Source: Agrypnus murinus (taxonomy: Eukaryota; Arthropoda; Insecta; Coleoptera; Elateridae). Taken from it: a DNA stretch of 64,000 bases. Made by a program: the position numbers and the translations under genes. Each line of letters begins with the position of its first letter. Position 1 is the stretch's first letter. This document shows positions 1 to 10,706 of the stretch, piece after piece. Below the pieces are notes generated by a model, which was given only the letters and a program-made list of their open reading frames with translations, did not search any database and had not been told where the DNA came from. The stretch is taken from positions 151,687,740 through 151,751,739 of the forward strand of contig OV816028.1 of NCBI GenBank assembly GCA_929113105.1. Reading direction: 5' to 3'.

Positions 1-1159
1 GCGCATTGTACTTGGGCATGTGTTTGTGTGTAGGCATGTGACAGTCAGTTGTTAGTTATGTCTTTTTTATCCAACTGCACAGTCAAACGAGACACACACA
101 CACACATCATTCATTTTATTTTCTTTTGTGATAATTTGAGAGTTCTGTTCCTTCATCTTTTACACGCACACGTACCCATAATAACAAGTGCCATTTTGGA
201 TTGTTTTTCTCTCTGATTTATTTGCTTCAAAGTAGGTAGGAGAAGAAGTTGTCAGTGACCCTTTCATTTATTCAATTTACTGTTCAAGTCTTGTTTACAC
301 CTTTCTATAAATATAACCGGATAAATATATTAAGTCCGTTTTATTCAGTAATGGCTTAGCGAATCGTAAATTACGTCTTGTCGTATAAAACGCTCAAAGT
401 TAATATTCGAATAATGTACTCTGGACGATTTGTTGCAAATTATTATTTGTGCGAGACGACTAGTCCCTTATAATACGCAAAAATGTTTCATTTAGAAATT
501 ATTACAAGATCTGTCTGTGTGAAAACGTATTAAGCCTTACGTCTCAAAAACTGATAATTTTGTGACCCTTAATTGGTTTGGCCTGAAAATAGCTACTCGA
601 AAACCTTACTAAATTTCATAGTTTTCATAGATCTTTCAATTATCTATATATTTCGATTCAGGCTGTCACGAAGTCAGAAATGTATTTTATCTAGGGTTTC
701 AGAATGTTCAGAATGAGCTTAAAGAATTTCAGTTTCTAAATATTACTTATAAAAAAAACTTTAGATTTTTAGATTTTAAATTGTTGAGCTTTGGACTTTT
801 TAAAATAACTTTCTGGTATTAAAAATTCGCCTACTCAAATTCTAAAATCTTATAGTTCGGATATTCATAGTATAAACCATTCAGAGTTTCACAACTCATG
901 AAAGAATGACGATTCGAAAGCCATTCAACGGGTAAAAACGTTTCAACCTTTCGTCAAAGTTTCATTTCTAGTTTATCAATAATTAGGAGTCTTAAGGCTT
1001 CAAAGAGTCATAGCCAATGTTTTGGCAAGTTCTTGATGCTAAATTCTGATTGCAATAAGTTTCGCAGTGTAGAGTTTCTTAGTTTCAAGGCTTTCCAAAA
1101 TTAATGTTGGAAAATCTGGGCATCAGAAATGCAGAATATCAAAGTTTCTCTTTCAGATT
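1..1159. other. AT-rich non-coding DNA with a short CA repeat
   Basis: No credible coding stretch on either strand. A perfect CA dinucleotide run lies at 92-106. The rest is AT-rich sequence with scattered stops and no recognised repeat. Confidence 0.5.
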
Positions 1160-1165
1160 TTTAAG

Positions 1166-1459
1166 ATGGCTGGACACTTCGCCGACTGGACACTTTGCCG
1201 ACCGCGGACACTACGCCGATTGACCGTTTTGGACACTGCTTCCATCGTGGACACTACGCCGACCGCAGGCAGTGGACACTTTGCCGACCGTCAACACTAC
1301 GCCGACTGCATGCGGTGGACATTTTTCCGACCGTGGACACTACGCCGACTGGCCGTTTTGGACACTTTGCCGACCGTGGACACGGACACCACCTCGACTC
1401 TTAAAATAAATTTTACTACTGGACACCTTGCCGACCGTGGACACTTCGCCGACTCTTAA
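1166..1459 (+). repeat. Left arm: 18-20-bp GC-rich minisatellite
   Basis: About a dozen imperfect copies of GGACACT(T/A)(T/C)GCCGAC followed by C, T or CGTG. The arm is far richer in GC than its surroundings. The open frames across it only follow the repeat period and are not genes. Confidence 0.8.
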
Positions 1460-1633
1460 CAGCGATTCATTCCATAGTTACAATTCTTAACGTAAAGTTC
1501 CAAAGCTACAACTAATTAACCTGTTGATCGATTTTGGTAAGGTTTCACAAATTACACTTTTAAATGTTAATAAAATCTTCTTGAAAGTAGTTCGCCTAAC
1601 AAAATTGTCACCAATTTCTTCGGTCGATAAAGT

Positions 1634-1905
1634 GTCCACTGCTTACGGTCGGCCTAGCACCTACCGTGGGGTCGGCAAAGTGTCAATAGTAAAATTTATT
1701 TTAAGAGTCGGCGTAGTGTCCATGGTCGGCAAAGTGTCCAAAACGACCAGTCGGCGTAGTGTCCAAGGTCGGCGTAGTGTCTATGGTCGGCAAAGTGTCC
1801 ACCGCTTGCGGTAGGCATAGTGTCCACAGTCGGCAACGTGTCCAAAATGGCCAGTCGGCGTAGTTTCCGCGGTCGGAAAAGTGTCTGGTCGGCGTAGTGT
1901 TCTAT
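1634..1905 (-). repeat. Right arm: inverted copy of the minisatellite
   Basis: Read on the minus strand this repeats the left arm unit by unit, including the AT-rich interruption near 1685-1710. On the plus strand it appears as GTCGGCAAAGTGTCC and GTCGGCGTAGTGTCC units. The inner 50 bp diverge from the left arm. Confidence 0.8.
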
Positions 1906-2309
1906 GCCCATTTTTAATATTAATTTATTCTGAAAATGGACATTTCATCCAAATAAAAGCAATCCAGAGATTTTAAATGCGTCGCAAGTTTATAGTATCT
2001 TGAGTTTCAAAGCTTCATTGTTTGAAAAATCAAAATTTTCAGACAGAATCTTTGACATACAGTTGTTAAGAATTCTAAATTAGAAAGTTTCAAAATAGTT
2101 TTCAAACTGTCGCTGTTTCACCAGCTCGAACACAAAATGTAGTATTTATAGCTTTTGAGAATTACCAAATCATTTCAATTTCAATTTGTAGACTATTTTC
2201 AAGTCAATTACATCATTTTTAGACCGATCTCGGAAACCTAGCCTAAGCGTAAGCAAAACAACCTAACCTCACTAACAATATAGTATACAGCTCAACATAC
2301 CGTTAAAGC

Positions 2310-3125
2310 TTCAAAAATTTTCATCTTTGGATTTCCATCAATAGGTTTAGGATTCTAAAGATTCATGGCGTCAAGGTTTCAAAAGGACTACATAGTTCAA
2401 AGAAGACTGATGAAACGCGTTGAATTTCGATGAAAGTTGGTAAATAGTTGTCGCAAATTGTCTGAAACTCTTGTATTAGATAAATGGTGAGATTTAATAA
2501 CTTTATCTTCAAAGGCCATCAGAGGTAATAATGTGAACCCAAATAGAAGACATATAGAAGAACAGTGATAATAGATTTCAAGCCTCAAAGTTTCATATTT
2601 CTAGAATGAGTTTATCGACCCTACAAGCTTTGAAGGATCCTATATTTGGAAGTTATACAGCTTAGGCTACAGAGATTCCTGTTTTCAATAGGTTCGGGAT
2701 TCTAGAGATTCACAGCGTCAAGGTATCAAATGACTAAAGGATAACGCAGTTCATATAAATCAAATGAAACACAACGGATTTCGATGAAAGTTGGTATATA
2801 GTTTCTGCAACTCTTGTATTGAATAAATGCTAAGATTGAAGAACTTGATCTCCAGTGGCCCTAAAAGGTCGGAATGCAAGCCCAAATGAGAGATATTACA
2901 GAAGAATTGTGATAACAGATTCCAAGATTCAAAGATTTATATTTCCTGAACGAGTTTCTCGGTGCATGCATCAAGCTTTGAAAGACTAAAGATTTAGAAG
3001 TTGTACAGCTACAGTACAGTTTCATGAAAGTGGGTACAGAGGTTCTGTATAGTTTCTGCCAAACATGACCATTAAATATCGTAATATGAATATGAAAGAC
3101 ATTCCAGAAGAAAAGTGGCATCAGA
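2310..3125 (+). repeat. Tandem duplication, period about 354 bp, 2.3 copies
   Basis: Two diverged head-to-tail copies share landmarks in the same order. TTTCGATGAAAGTTGGTA occurs near 2425 and 2779, then CTCTTGTATT, then an AAGATTCATGGCGTCAAGGT-like stretch. A shorter third copy starts near 3020. The open frames on the minus strand here are unremarkable and match nothing I recognise. Confidence 0.6.
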
Positions 3126-4514
3126 CTTCATCTAGATGATTTAAATAGGGAATTTTAAATTTCCCAAAACTTGTTGCAAAAAGCTTCAAAAACTCATAGT
3201 TTCCATATTCCAATTTTCAGTCTTCGAATCATTAAATTGTTGAATTACTTATTTGAAATTGTATTAAATTGAAATTTCAAATTAAATCTACAAAAAAAAT
3301 TTACAATTTCTATTATTTCCTTCTCAATTTTTACTACAACCCAATTAGAGCATGAAGAGCAGCGTCCTCAATTAAAAACAGAAACGTAAAAAGCCCCAAT
3401 TCAATACGCTCGTTCCAGTTCAGCATTACGATTAGATTATCATCGGTTTCAATCGATTTTTCCCTATGCAGAGTCCTATTATTAAGGAAGTCCTGATTAT
3501 AGAAGAGATTAGGACCAGATGTTTAAGTGATTCTATGGATTTATGCGACGAGATTGAAATTGTGATTCTCGACGGCTACAAGAGTAGAGTAAGTAGTCTC
3601 GGGGAGTTTAATTTTATGCACGAGCTCGCTGTGGTTTCTCTCCTGATATAAACGACTCTCTGGTTCACTCTTTACTGGCTGTTCTTTACTAGCGGTTAAC
3701 ACGAGGATATATAAAACAAGAATTTAAAGAGAAAACAGGTCCTGGAAAATTGTGTGCGCGTACATGTAAAAGTTTCTGGATGAATAAATCCCTTAGAGTA
3801 GATAGATTCAAAATAAGATTTTTGAACGAAAGATTTATATCTTCTCATAAGGTGGATGTTGCTGAGAATTATTATATATAAATGTTCCACTGGCTTCTTG
3901 GTTTTTTGTGAATTCCGTACGTCTGATATAAATTTCTGTGTAATCGAAAATCCCAGAATCTTGAAGAAGTGCCAACGGTTTAGATAAAGAGGTCGATTTG
4001 GCTGATTAACTCATTGAAGCGCAGTAAAGGCTTCTTTTTAGATTAAGAAACATTAGATTTACTAAGGGGCTGAACGTTAAGTTAATAGGAGTTGTGAGAA
4101 AGCAAAAGAGTATAGCAATGCAATTAACTCTAATTTAAAGGGGAAAAATGAAACCAACTCATTATTTTATAAATGGTTAGTCTGTAAAGATTGATAAAAG
4201 TAGAAATTGACAATTTTTTGGGGCAGGATATTGGAACAGTCCTCTATTTGCAACAAAACTATAAATTACATCCTATGCACATAAGCAAACAGCGGTTGTT
4301 GCCGGCTTCGCTCAGGCCTACGCATCGCCGCATACAGCACATCTACTCAACGCTCCCAATGTTCATTCTTTATTCCTGCTCCAGGACTGGTTACTTATCG
4401 CGATGGTATCAAACCTATGTAACAACCAGGTGCAAAATCAGTCCAATACTTTTGGAGGTTACCTTGTACAGACAGACAAACAGGAAAGCGAAAAATTCTT
4501 TTAAATAAATGCTA
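3126..4514. other. Unassigned AT-rich DNA
   Basis: Nothing recognised. A slightly more GC-rich patch at about 4280-4460 has open frames on both strands but no known motif and no codon bias that would support a gene. Confidence 0.4.
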
Positions 4515-5830
4515 ACTGAATAAATGCATCGATGAATGAATGAATCGGTGTGTGAAATATTAACTCGATGAATGGTTGAATGAATCGATAAATGAATGAA
4601 TGGATCGGTGAAAGAATACATGAATGGATGAATAAATTAATGAGTCGTCAAATGAATTAATAAAACGATCAGTAAGTGTATCGGTGAATGAATTAATCGA
4701 CGAATAAGTGAACGAATCGGTAATTGAAATATTAAATCGATGAATAATTGAATAATTCGATGATTGAAATATTAAAGCGATGAAATTGAATGAATCGATA
4801 AACGAATGAATAGTTTGGTGAAACGATATTTATACACGATATGAATAAATCGGTAAATGATTAAATGAATCTGTGAATGAATGAATAAAACGATGTATAA
4901 ATTGCTAAATGAATATATCTTTTACACCTTCAACTTTAATATTTCATTGTCGCGGCTAATAACCAAAGCAGTTAATGCCGCTAAACCAAATTAGAACCAA
5001 AAAAATGTATCGATGAATGAATGAACGAATCATCGAATAAATGAATGAATCGATTATTGAAATATTAAATCGGTGGATAATTGAATGAATCTACGAATGG
5101 CTGAACGGTTCGGTGAAAGAATATTTATGTACTTTATGAACAAATCAATGATTAAATAAATCTGTGATAAATTAGTCGATGAATGAATAAAACGATGAAT
5201 CAGTGAGTACATTGCTAAATGAATGAATCCATAAATAAATAAACCAACGAATAAAACGATTAATATTGCTAAATGAATAAATGTATCGATGAATGAATAA
5301 ATTAATCAACGAATAAATCAATGAATCAATGATTAAAATTTTAAATCGATAAACGATTTTGAAGCGAAAATTGAAATATTATTTAAATCAAAATTAATTG
5401 AATTGATGAACAGTTCGGTGAACGAATAAATATGTGCTTTATGAATGAATCAGTGAATGAATAAACGGTTCGGTGAAGAAGTACTTGCGTGCTTTATGAA
5501 TGAATCGGTGAATAAATGAGTCGATTAATGAATGAATAAATGAAATAATGAATAAGTGAATAAATTCCTAAATTGATCGAATAAACAAATTAATCCATCA
5601 ATGGAATATTAAATCGATGAATGATTGAATAAAGCAATGAACGAATAAAGGGAGCGGTTAAAAAATAAATGAATGGATGAATAAATAAATGAACAAATAG
5701 ATGAATATATGAATTAGTTACTAAATAAGTTAGTGAATAAAAAAATAATTAAATTGATCTATAAGTAAATAAGTGATTCAGTGAATGAATTAATGAATCA
5801 ATGCATAAATGATGCAGTCAATAAGTGTGT
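4515..5830. repeat. Degenerate GAAT/GATGAATC-type tandem array
   Basis: The plus strand is a C-poor run of GAATGAATCGATGAATGAAT-like words with drifting spacing, interrupted near 4915-5000 by about 90 bp of unrelated sequence. The vocabulary (AATCGATGAAT, AATGAATG, AAATATTAAATCGATG) is the same as in the large satellite at 28.7-34.8 kb. This therefore looks like an older, decayed relative, without the regular 108-126-bp monomer. Minus-strand open frames rich in HSFIH are by-products of the repeat. Confidence 0.8.
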
Positions 5831-6733
5831 TCGGACCTCTGCCCGCTTTAGTAATTATTCTAATTTTTAGAAAAAAATAATTAGTTGGTTTGTGCATGTA
5901 ATCACACTGTATATGTAGTTTTTAATGTTTTATATGTAATCACTGAGATAGCATACTGCGTATTGTAATAAATTCACGCAGGTGTTCAGATAAAACATTT
6001 GAAGAAAATTTTATTTTTCAGTATCGTAAAAATATTTTTATAGTGCACATCGTGCTTCGTTAGTTATTTGTCATATAGTGTTTTGCTGTTCTCCAATTAA
6101 TTTCAAAGCAGAAGTTCAAATTATATTTTAGACTCAATCTCATGAAATGGTGATGAGAGTCTAACATTATTCTAAGGTGGTTTCCTTTTAAGGTGGGTTC
6201 CTGTATCCTACATAAGAAAAGAGAGACACCGTTTTATGGGTAAGTACTCAAAATTTTATGATTTGATCTTTTGTGCACAATATACAGTCCGCTCATTATC
6301 AAAAGGAAAAAATTCAAATAATATTTTATCAATATAAATTCCACCTATGGATTTCAAATAGTAATCATACAGAAAACATTTGGTCACTTCTCACCGCATT
6401 TTTGGTTAACACCAGCTGGTGAGTTTATGTTGATAAAAACTGGTTTTATAGATTTTGTTATTACCTAGAAAAACTAAAAAAATCATACATTTTATGTAGT
6501 AGATTAAATAGCAATTTTACATTTTATGTCTGATAAAATATTGATAAATAGTGTGCATTTATATGCAAGTAATATACAGTGTGTCCATCTCAAGTGTTAT
6601 TTAGTGGTTATTTGCGCACACTAAATTTAATATGGATGTAGATTAAATTTCTTTGTTGCTATATTGGCTTACTATTTAGAATCTGCATTTTACTAGTTAT
6701 ATGTTGTTCAGTGTTGTTACAACACTTCAATTA
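5831..6733. other. Unassigned sequence upstream of the transposon, possibly BEL/Pao LTR or leader
   Basis: No gene is visible. The BEL gag start at 8727 lies only 66 bp beyond the transposon that ends at 8660. The 5' LTR and leader of the BEL element, if they survive, should therefore lie here, on the far side of the transposon. I could not find a second LTR copy downstream to prove it, so this is inference from layout. Confidence 0.25.
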
Positions 6734-7086
6734 CACTGTGCGACACACTTTTCTTGACAAGGGATTTCTCTTCAGGAATGGCAAGATTAGGTGCCAAATA
6801 GCAATTCTCCATCGGTATTTTGCTAGGTTAGTTAAAATAAGAGAGTTTCTCAATTTTAAAGATTGAGAACTATCAGGGTATTGGATTGGCTTGAAAAATT
6901 TGGAAAATTACCTAAAAATATAGTTTTCGAGGTGTTTTTGAGCTTATTTGAAAGGAAATTGAAAGTAGATATACAAAAAAGATAGACAAAAACAAAAATA
7001 AGTGAAATTCTTGCATCACCAGGGGTCGTTTTAAAAAGCATTTAAAGCGCTAATTTGAAAAGGGGATGGGGTAGAGAGTGTCAGAA
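6734..7086 (+). repeat. Left terminal inverted repeat of the transposon
   Basis: Pairs with 8323-8660. The first 12 bases differ from the other end at one position. The arm contains one extra stretch near 6930-6945 that is missing from the right arm, so the arms have drifted separately. Confidence 0.8.
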
Positions 7087-7654
7087 GGCGTTTTAGTTCA
7101 CAGAAACTTTTTTTAGTGTTTTTAGTGCAAAATTTCAGCCTGATAGCAATATTTCTTCTTTAGCAAAATGATTTTTGAATTGAAGGGGAATAAATTCATT
7201 TTTTCATTTGTTTTAATTTCTCTTAACAACAAACAAATTATTATTTAGATTTCAGCATTCATTTTTTATCTTCAACGTTTTTTTATTTTTTATATTGCAT
7301 GTCGTACTGCAAGCTCCAACATGTCTGTGTAATGTGCAGGATGAACACAGTATGAAAGTCAAAAATGGTGAAAAATGTACAAGATAAAAGTACGAAGCAT
7401 TATAAACGTCTGGTTGCCCAACACAATCATTACGCTACTATTAGCTAAAATGAAAGGGTGCATAAAACTGACTGTCCAATCCCAATTTCTTGATAACGAT
7501 GGAAGAAATGATGATGTCACAAGAAGGTATCAATTTCACTGTTTTGAATTCGACATTTTACAGTGGTATAGGGAAAGATATTACTCACCTTACAGTTTCA
7601 AAATGCATAAATTTATACTTATAAAGATGCAAGTTTCGTGATATTCACAAGCTT

Positions 7655-8146
7655 ATGAAAAATTCGGATTTTGACAAATATCTGAATGAGGACCAGTCGA
7701 TTGTTTGGAATGCCATTAAGGCCGTGATTCTTCATTTCTTGGAGAAGCATCGGGCAGAAAATTACCGTGACTTGATAGCTGTTATGTTACAGGCATTTGA
7801 GAAATTGAAGATATCAATGTCTCTCAAAATACATTTCCTTAATAGTCACCTTGGCTACTTTGAGAAGCAGTTAGCTTCAGAGTCTGATGAACATGGAGAG
7901 CGATTCCATTAGGTTGCAATGCCTATGGAAATTCGGTACAGAGGCAAAAAATTGAATGCCATGTTAGGGAATTTGTGTTGGTGGCTAAAGAGAGACGCTG
8001 AGGATAGCGAAGAAGAAATGAACGAAGATAAGAATGAAAACAGTGACAGCGAATATGATGTCCACGCATTCTGCTCAGACATACAAATCAGGGAGGAGAG
8101 TAAAAATGAGAAACCAGCGCCCAAAAGGAAGCAAATAGATCAGTAG
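7655..8146 (+). pseudogene. Transposon-borne protein fragment with one internal amber stop
   Basis: The first segment (7655-7912) reads 85 residues ending in DEHGERFH, then a TAG at 7910-7912. The same frame continues to 8146 with MEIRYRGKKLNAMLGNLCWW, an acidic serine-rich tract and a basic end (KRKQ). The join falls inside what reads as one conserved stretch: MSLKIHFLNSHLGYF, SDEHGERFH, then IRYRGK and CWWLKRD. From memory, proteins with the MSLK-HFL-SHL and DEHGERFHQ pattern are common, uncharacterised and multicopy in insect genomes. Here the Gln expected after FH is the TAG codon, consistent with a single CAG to TAG change. The position inside the inverted repeats makes it a transposon product, probably the C-terminal part of its transposase. 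No catalytic motif is visible in what remains. Confidence 0.55.
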
Positions 8147-8188
8147 AGGTAAAGTTAACATTGTATTTGTTGAACAAAATTAAAACAA

Positions 8189-8194
8189 AATAAA
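8189..8194 (+). promoter_or_regulatory. Possible polyadenylation signal of the transposon gene
   Basis: AATAAA lies 43 bp after the stop of the fragment ending at 8146 and before the right inverted repeat. The placement is right for the 3' end of the element's transcript, but the motif is common in AT-rich DNA. Confidence 0.3.
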
Positions 8195-8322
8195 GAACAT
8201 GGATTCATACTTCTGAATTTAATTCAAAAACTCATTTTTCTACGAAGAAACATTACTCTCACCGGCATTTTGCGGTATAATAGGGGACAATTGGAGAAAA
8301 GCTTTTATGAAAAAGGAACTCC

Positions 8323-8660
8323 CTCTGCCACCTCGCTACCCCACTCCCCTTTCAAATTAGCGCTTTAAATGCATTTTAAAACGACCCCTGGTGTTTCAAG
8401 GATTTCACATATGTTCGTTTTTGTATCTACTTTCAATTTCCTTTCAAACAAGCCCAAAAACTATATTTTTAGGTAATTTTCCGAATTTTTCAAGCCAATC
8501 CGATACCCTGATAGTTCTCAAACTTTAAAATTAAAAAACTCTCTTATTTTAACTAACCTAGCAAAATGCCGTTGGGGAATTGCTATTTGGCACCTAATCT
8601 TTCCATTCCTGAAGAGAAATCCCTTTTCATGAACCAAAAGTTGAAATTTGTCGCACTGTG
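8323..8660 (-). repeat. Right terminal inverted repeat of the transposon
   Basis: Reverse complement of the left arm, ending in CGCACTGTG followed by TTA, which repeats the TTA just before 6734. The arm length is unusually long for an element under 2 kb. Confidence 0.8.
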
Positions 8661-8726
8661 TTATTGATTTCGTTGTTAGGTTTTTATATTTCATATAAAT
8701 ATAGGTTATATAACGTTGAATTAATC

Positions 8727-10706
8727 ATGTCGGTTGCACAGGAAGAGAAACTAGTTGCGTCAATTTCAAAAGACGAAAAACGATTAGCAGTTCTTGAGGC
8801 TAGAAAGGAAACATTGTTTACGCGTTTGCAGCGAATTTATGACGTTAGTAGAGATGTTAGTAGCGAAAAAAAGTTAGCACACTTCAAAATTCGTTGTCAG
8901 ACGCTGGAACAAACTAAAGAAGAATTTTCAAATATCTTAGATTCTATTAATGAACTTCAACTTACAATTGTTCCCAACGCGATCCCAGATTTTGCTGCAT
9001 TAAACAGCTTTGATGAAGTTTATAGTCATATACGGGCTATAGCAGATCAGGTTTTGAAAACAGATCCTTCATCTAGAGAACGTCCCGAAAATAGTTCGAA
9101 ACGTACCCCAAAGTTACCTGAACTCACCCTACCAATATTTTCCGGCGATTTTAAAGAATGGCCAATTTTTTATGAATGCTTTAAAAGCTTAGTGCATGAC
9201 AACCCTGATTTAACAGATGTAGATAGAATCAATTTCTTAATTAGTAAGTTATCAGGGCCCGCAAGAAATGTGTGTCAAGGCCTTCCTCCAATAGGTAGCA
9301 ATTATAGCATTATTTGGAATGCTCTTATAGAAAAATATCAAGATAAAAGAAAACTCGCAAATTCTTATCTAGATATAATTTTTGAATTTAAAACATTAGT
9401 ATCGGAATCAGCCGCTGCTTTAAATCACTTTATAGATAATTTTCATTCATCTATAGCCGCACTTAGAAAACTAGGAATTGTTGACTTATTAGATTATATC
9501 TTGGCGTATATAGCTTTGTCCAAATTAGATTCAACTTCTCGAAAAAGTTTCGAGACAACTCGTAAAAGTTTAACCTTACCAACTTATACGGAAATTATAG
9601 ACTTCGTGAAATTACAAGCTCAAGCTCTTGGTAGTTTAGGCTCTAAGAATTTTAGTAGTAGTAAATCTTCTAGTAGTAATCAGTCAAAACAGAAGACTGC
9701 ACAATCCTTTGTGGTCAGTAATACAAGTGATAATTTAAAGAAATGTCCAGCATGTTTGCGACTTTTAGATCATTCACTTTTTCCCTGCCCCAAATTTCTA
9801 ACACTTACTCCAAACGAACGCTATGTTATGGTGCGCTCAAATCATTATTGTTTGAATTGTCTAGCATCACATAAAATAATAAATTGTAAATCCAAAACTA
9901 ATTGCAATAAGTGCAACGGTAGACATCATACGTTGCTACATTTTCAAAAATCATCTTCGGTGACTAGTGGTAACAATAGTTTCCTTAATAGTGGCCCAAA
10001 TACTAGTGGTAACATGGATAGCCCAGTGGTGGATAATGTTACAAGTTTATGTTCAACTTCTTCAACATTAGTTTCTAACACGACAGTTTTGCTTTCAACC
10101 GTTGTGGTTGATGTAGTGGATAGTGAAGGTAGAGTAAATCAACTCCGTTTGTTAGTAGATTCAGCGAGCCAAGCTAATTTTATTACTATGAAGTGTTGTA
10201 GAAAATTCAAATTCCAAGTTCAAAATTATCATTTGTCAGTTTGTGGTTTAGGTAACATATCAAGTTCCGTACAAGGTCGTACCAGTATAGTTATTTCTTC
10301 TACAGTAGATCCTCTTATAAAATACTCTATTGACTTATTGGTTATTGACAAAATCTCGAATAAACTGCCAAATGTGGAAATTAATCTACATTCTTTGAAA
10401 TTTCTAGAGAATTTGCCCCAAGCAGACAAAACCTTCCATACCCCTGGAGATATAGATGGTATACTAGGAGCTGAAATCTACGCTATTATTGCAGGTAGCA
10501 AGAAAGTCATGGGTCCTCTAGGCTTTCCAACGGTTTTAGAAACATCATTGGGATATATTGTCTTAGGAAAAGTTCCAACGGAACAATCATCCGAAGACAC
10601 TCAAACTCTTTGTTCTTTTGTTGAGTGTTCTCTAGAGACCCTCTTTCAGAGATTTTGGGAATTAGAAGAAATTTATACGGGGACGATAGTCCCCCCTCTT
10701 ATATAG
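8727..10706 (+). pseudogene. BEL/Pao gag and protease part of the polyprotein
   Basis: The frame is open from 8658, but the first 23 codons overlap the end of the upstream transposon, so the start at 8727 (MSVAQEEK) is the natural one. An N-terminal coiled-coil-like region is followed by the DUF1759-type gag block (LPELTLPIFSGDFKEW, then FLISKLSGPARNVCQGL). A Cys/His-rich stretch comes next (CPACLRLLDH, CLNCLASH, CNKCNGRHH). The protease region has LLVDSASQANFI, an Ala where DSGSQ-type sites usually have Gly, then DGILGAEIYA. The frame ends shortly after FWELEE, the point where the family normally runs into the reverse transcriptase. The last residues, about 10675-10706, read out of frame past the deletion. 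Structural and maturation roles are as known for the family; this copy cannot make an active polyprotein. Confidence 0.85.

Larger units (their letters stand above)
1160..1912. mobile_element. Foldback-like inverted-repeat element made of GC-rich minisatellite
   Basis: Two arms are read in opposite directions, 1166-1459 and the reverse complement of about 1634-1905. Each is built from variants of an 18-20-bp unit, GGACACTTTGCCGACCGT or GGACACTACGCCGAC, with spacers such as GGCCGTTTT. The arms are collinear, not just compositionally alike. The outer ends match (AAGATGG against AAAATGG), and both arms carry the same AT-rich interruption, ACTCTTAAAATAAATTTTAC, in the equivalent place. The centre, about 1460-1633, is unrelated AT-rich sequence. 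Long terminal inverted repeats made of short tandem repeats are the hallmark of Drosophila Foldback elements, so a foldback-type transposon is the best guess. No target duplication or transposase is visible. A minisatellite that inverted by recombination is the alternative. Confidence 0.55.
6734..8660. mobile_element. DNA transposon with about 340-bp terminal inverted repeats and TTA target duplication
   Basis: The left end starts CACTGTGCGACA and the right end, read inward, starts CACAGTGCGACA. The two ends then stay alignable for about 340 bp (6734-7086 against 8323-8660), including GGGATTTCTCTTCAGGAATG, GGTGCCAAATAGCAATTC and AGGGGTCGTTTTAAAA. TTA flanks both sides. A CAC terminus with a short target duplication fits the CACTA/Mirage/Chapaev group; Harbinger-type elements also duplicate 3 bp, so the superfamily is inferred. 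The body carries a decayed coding segment at 7655-8146 and an unrecognised 88-codon open frame at 7375-7641. At 1.93 kb it is too short for a full transposase of this group and is probably an internally deleted copy. Confidence 0.7.

Noticed and set aside
1166..1814. Open frames in the minisatellite arms as Arg/Thr-rich proteins
   Set aside because: Frames stay open only because of the GC-rich repeat; peptides repeat with the DNA unit.
4915..5000. Break in the GAAT array as a transposon insertion
   Set aside because: About 90 bp without inverted ends or target duplication; could be simple decay.
10625..10680. ATG at 10625 as the start of the BEL RNase H/integrase protein
   Set aside because: The first codons overlap the end of the protease in another frame; homology starts only after the deletion point.
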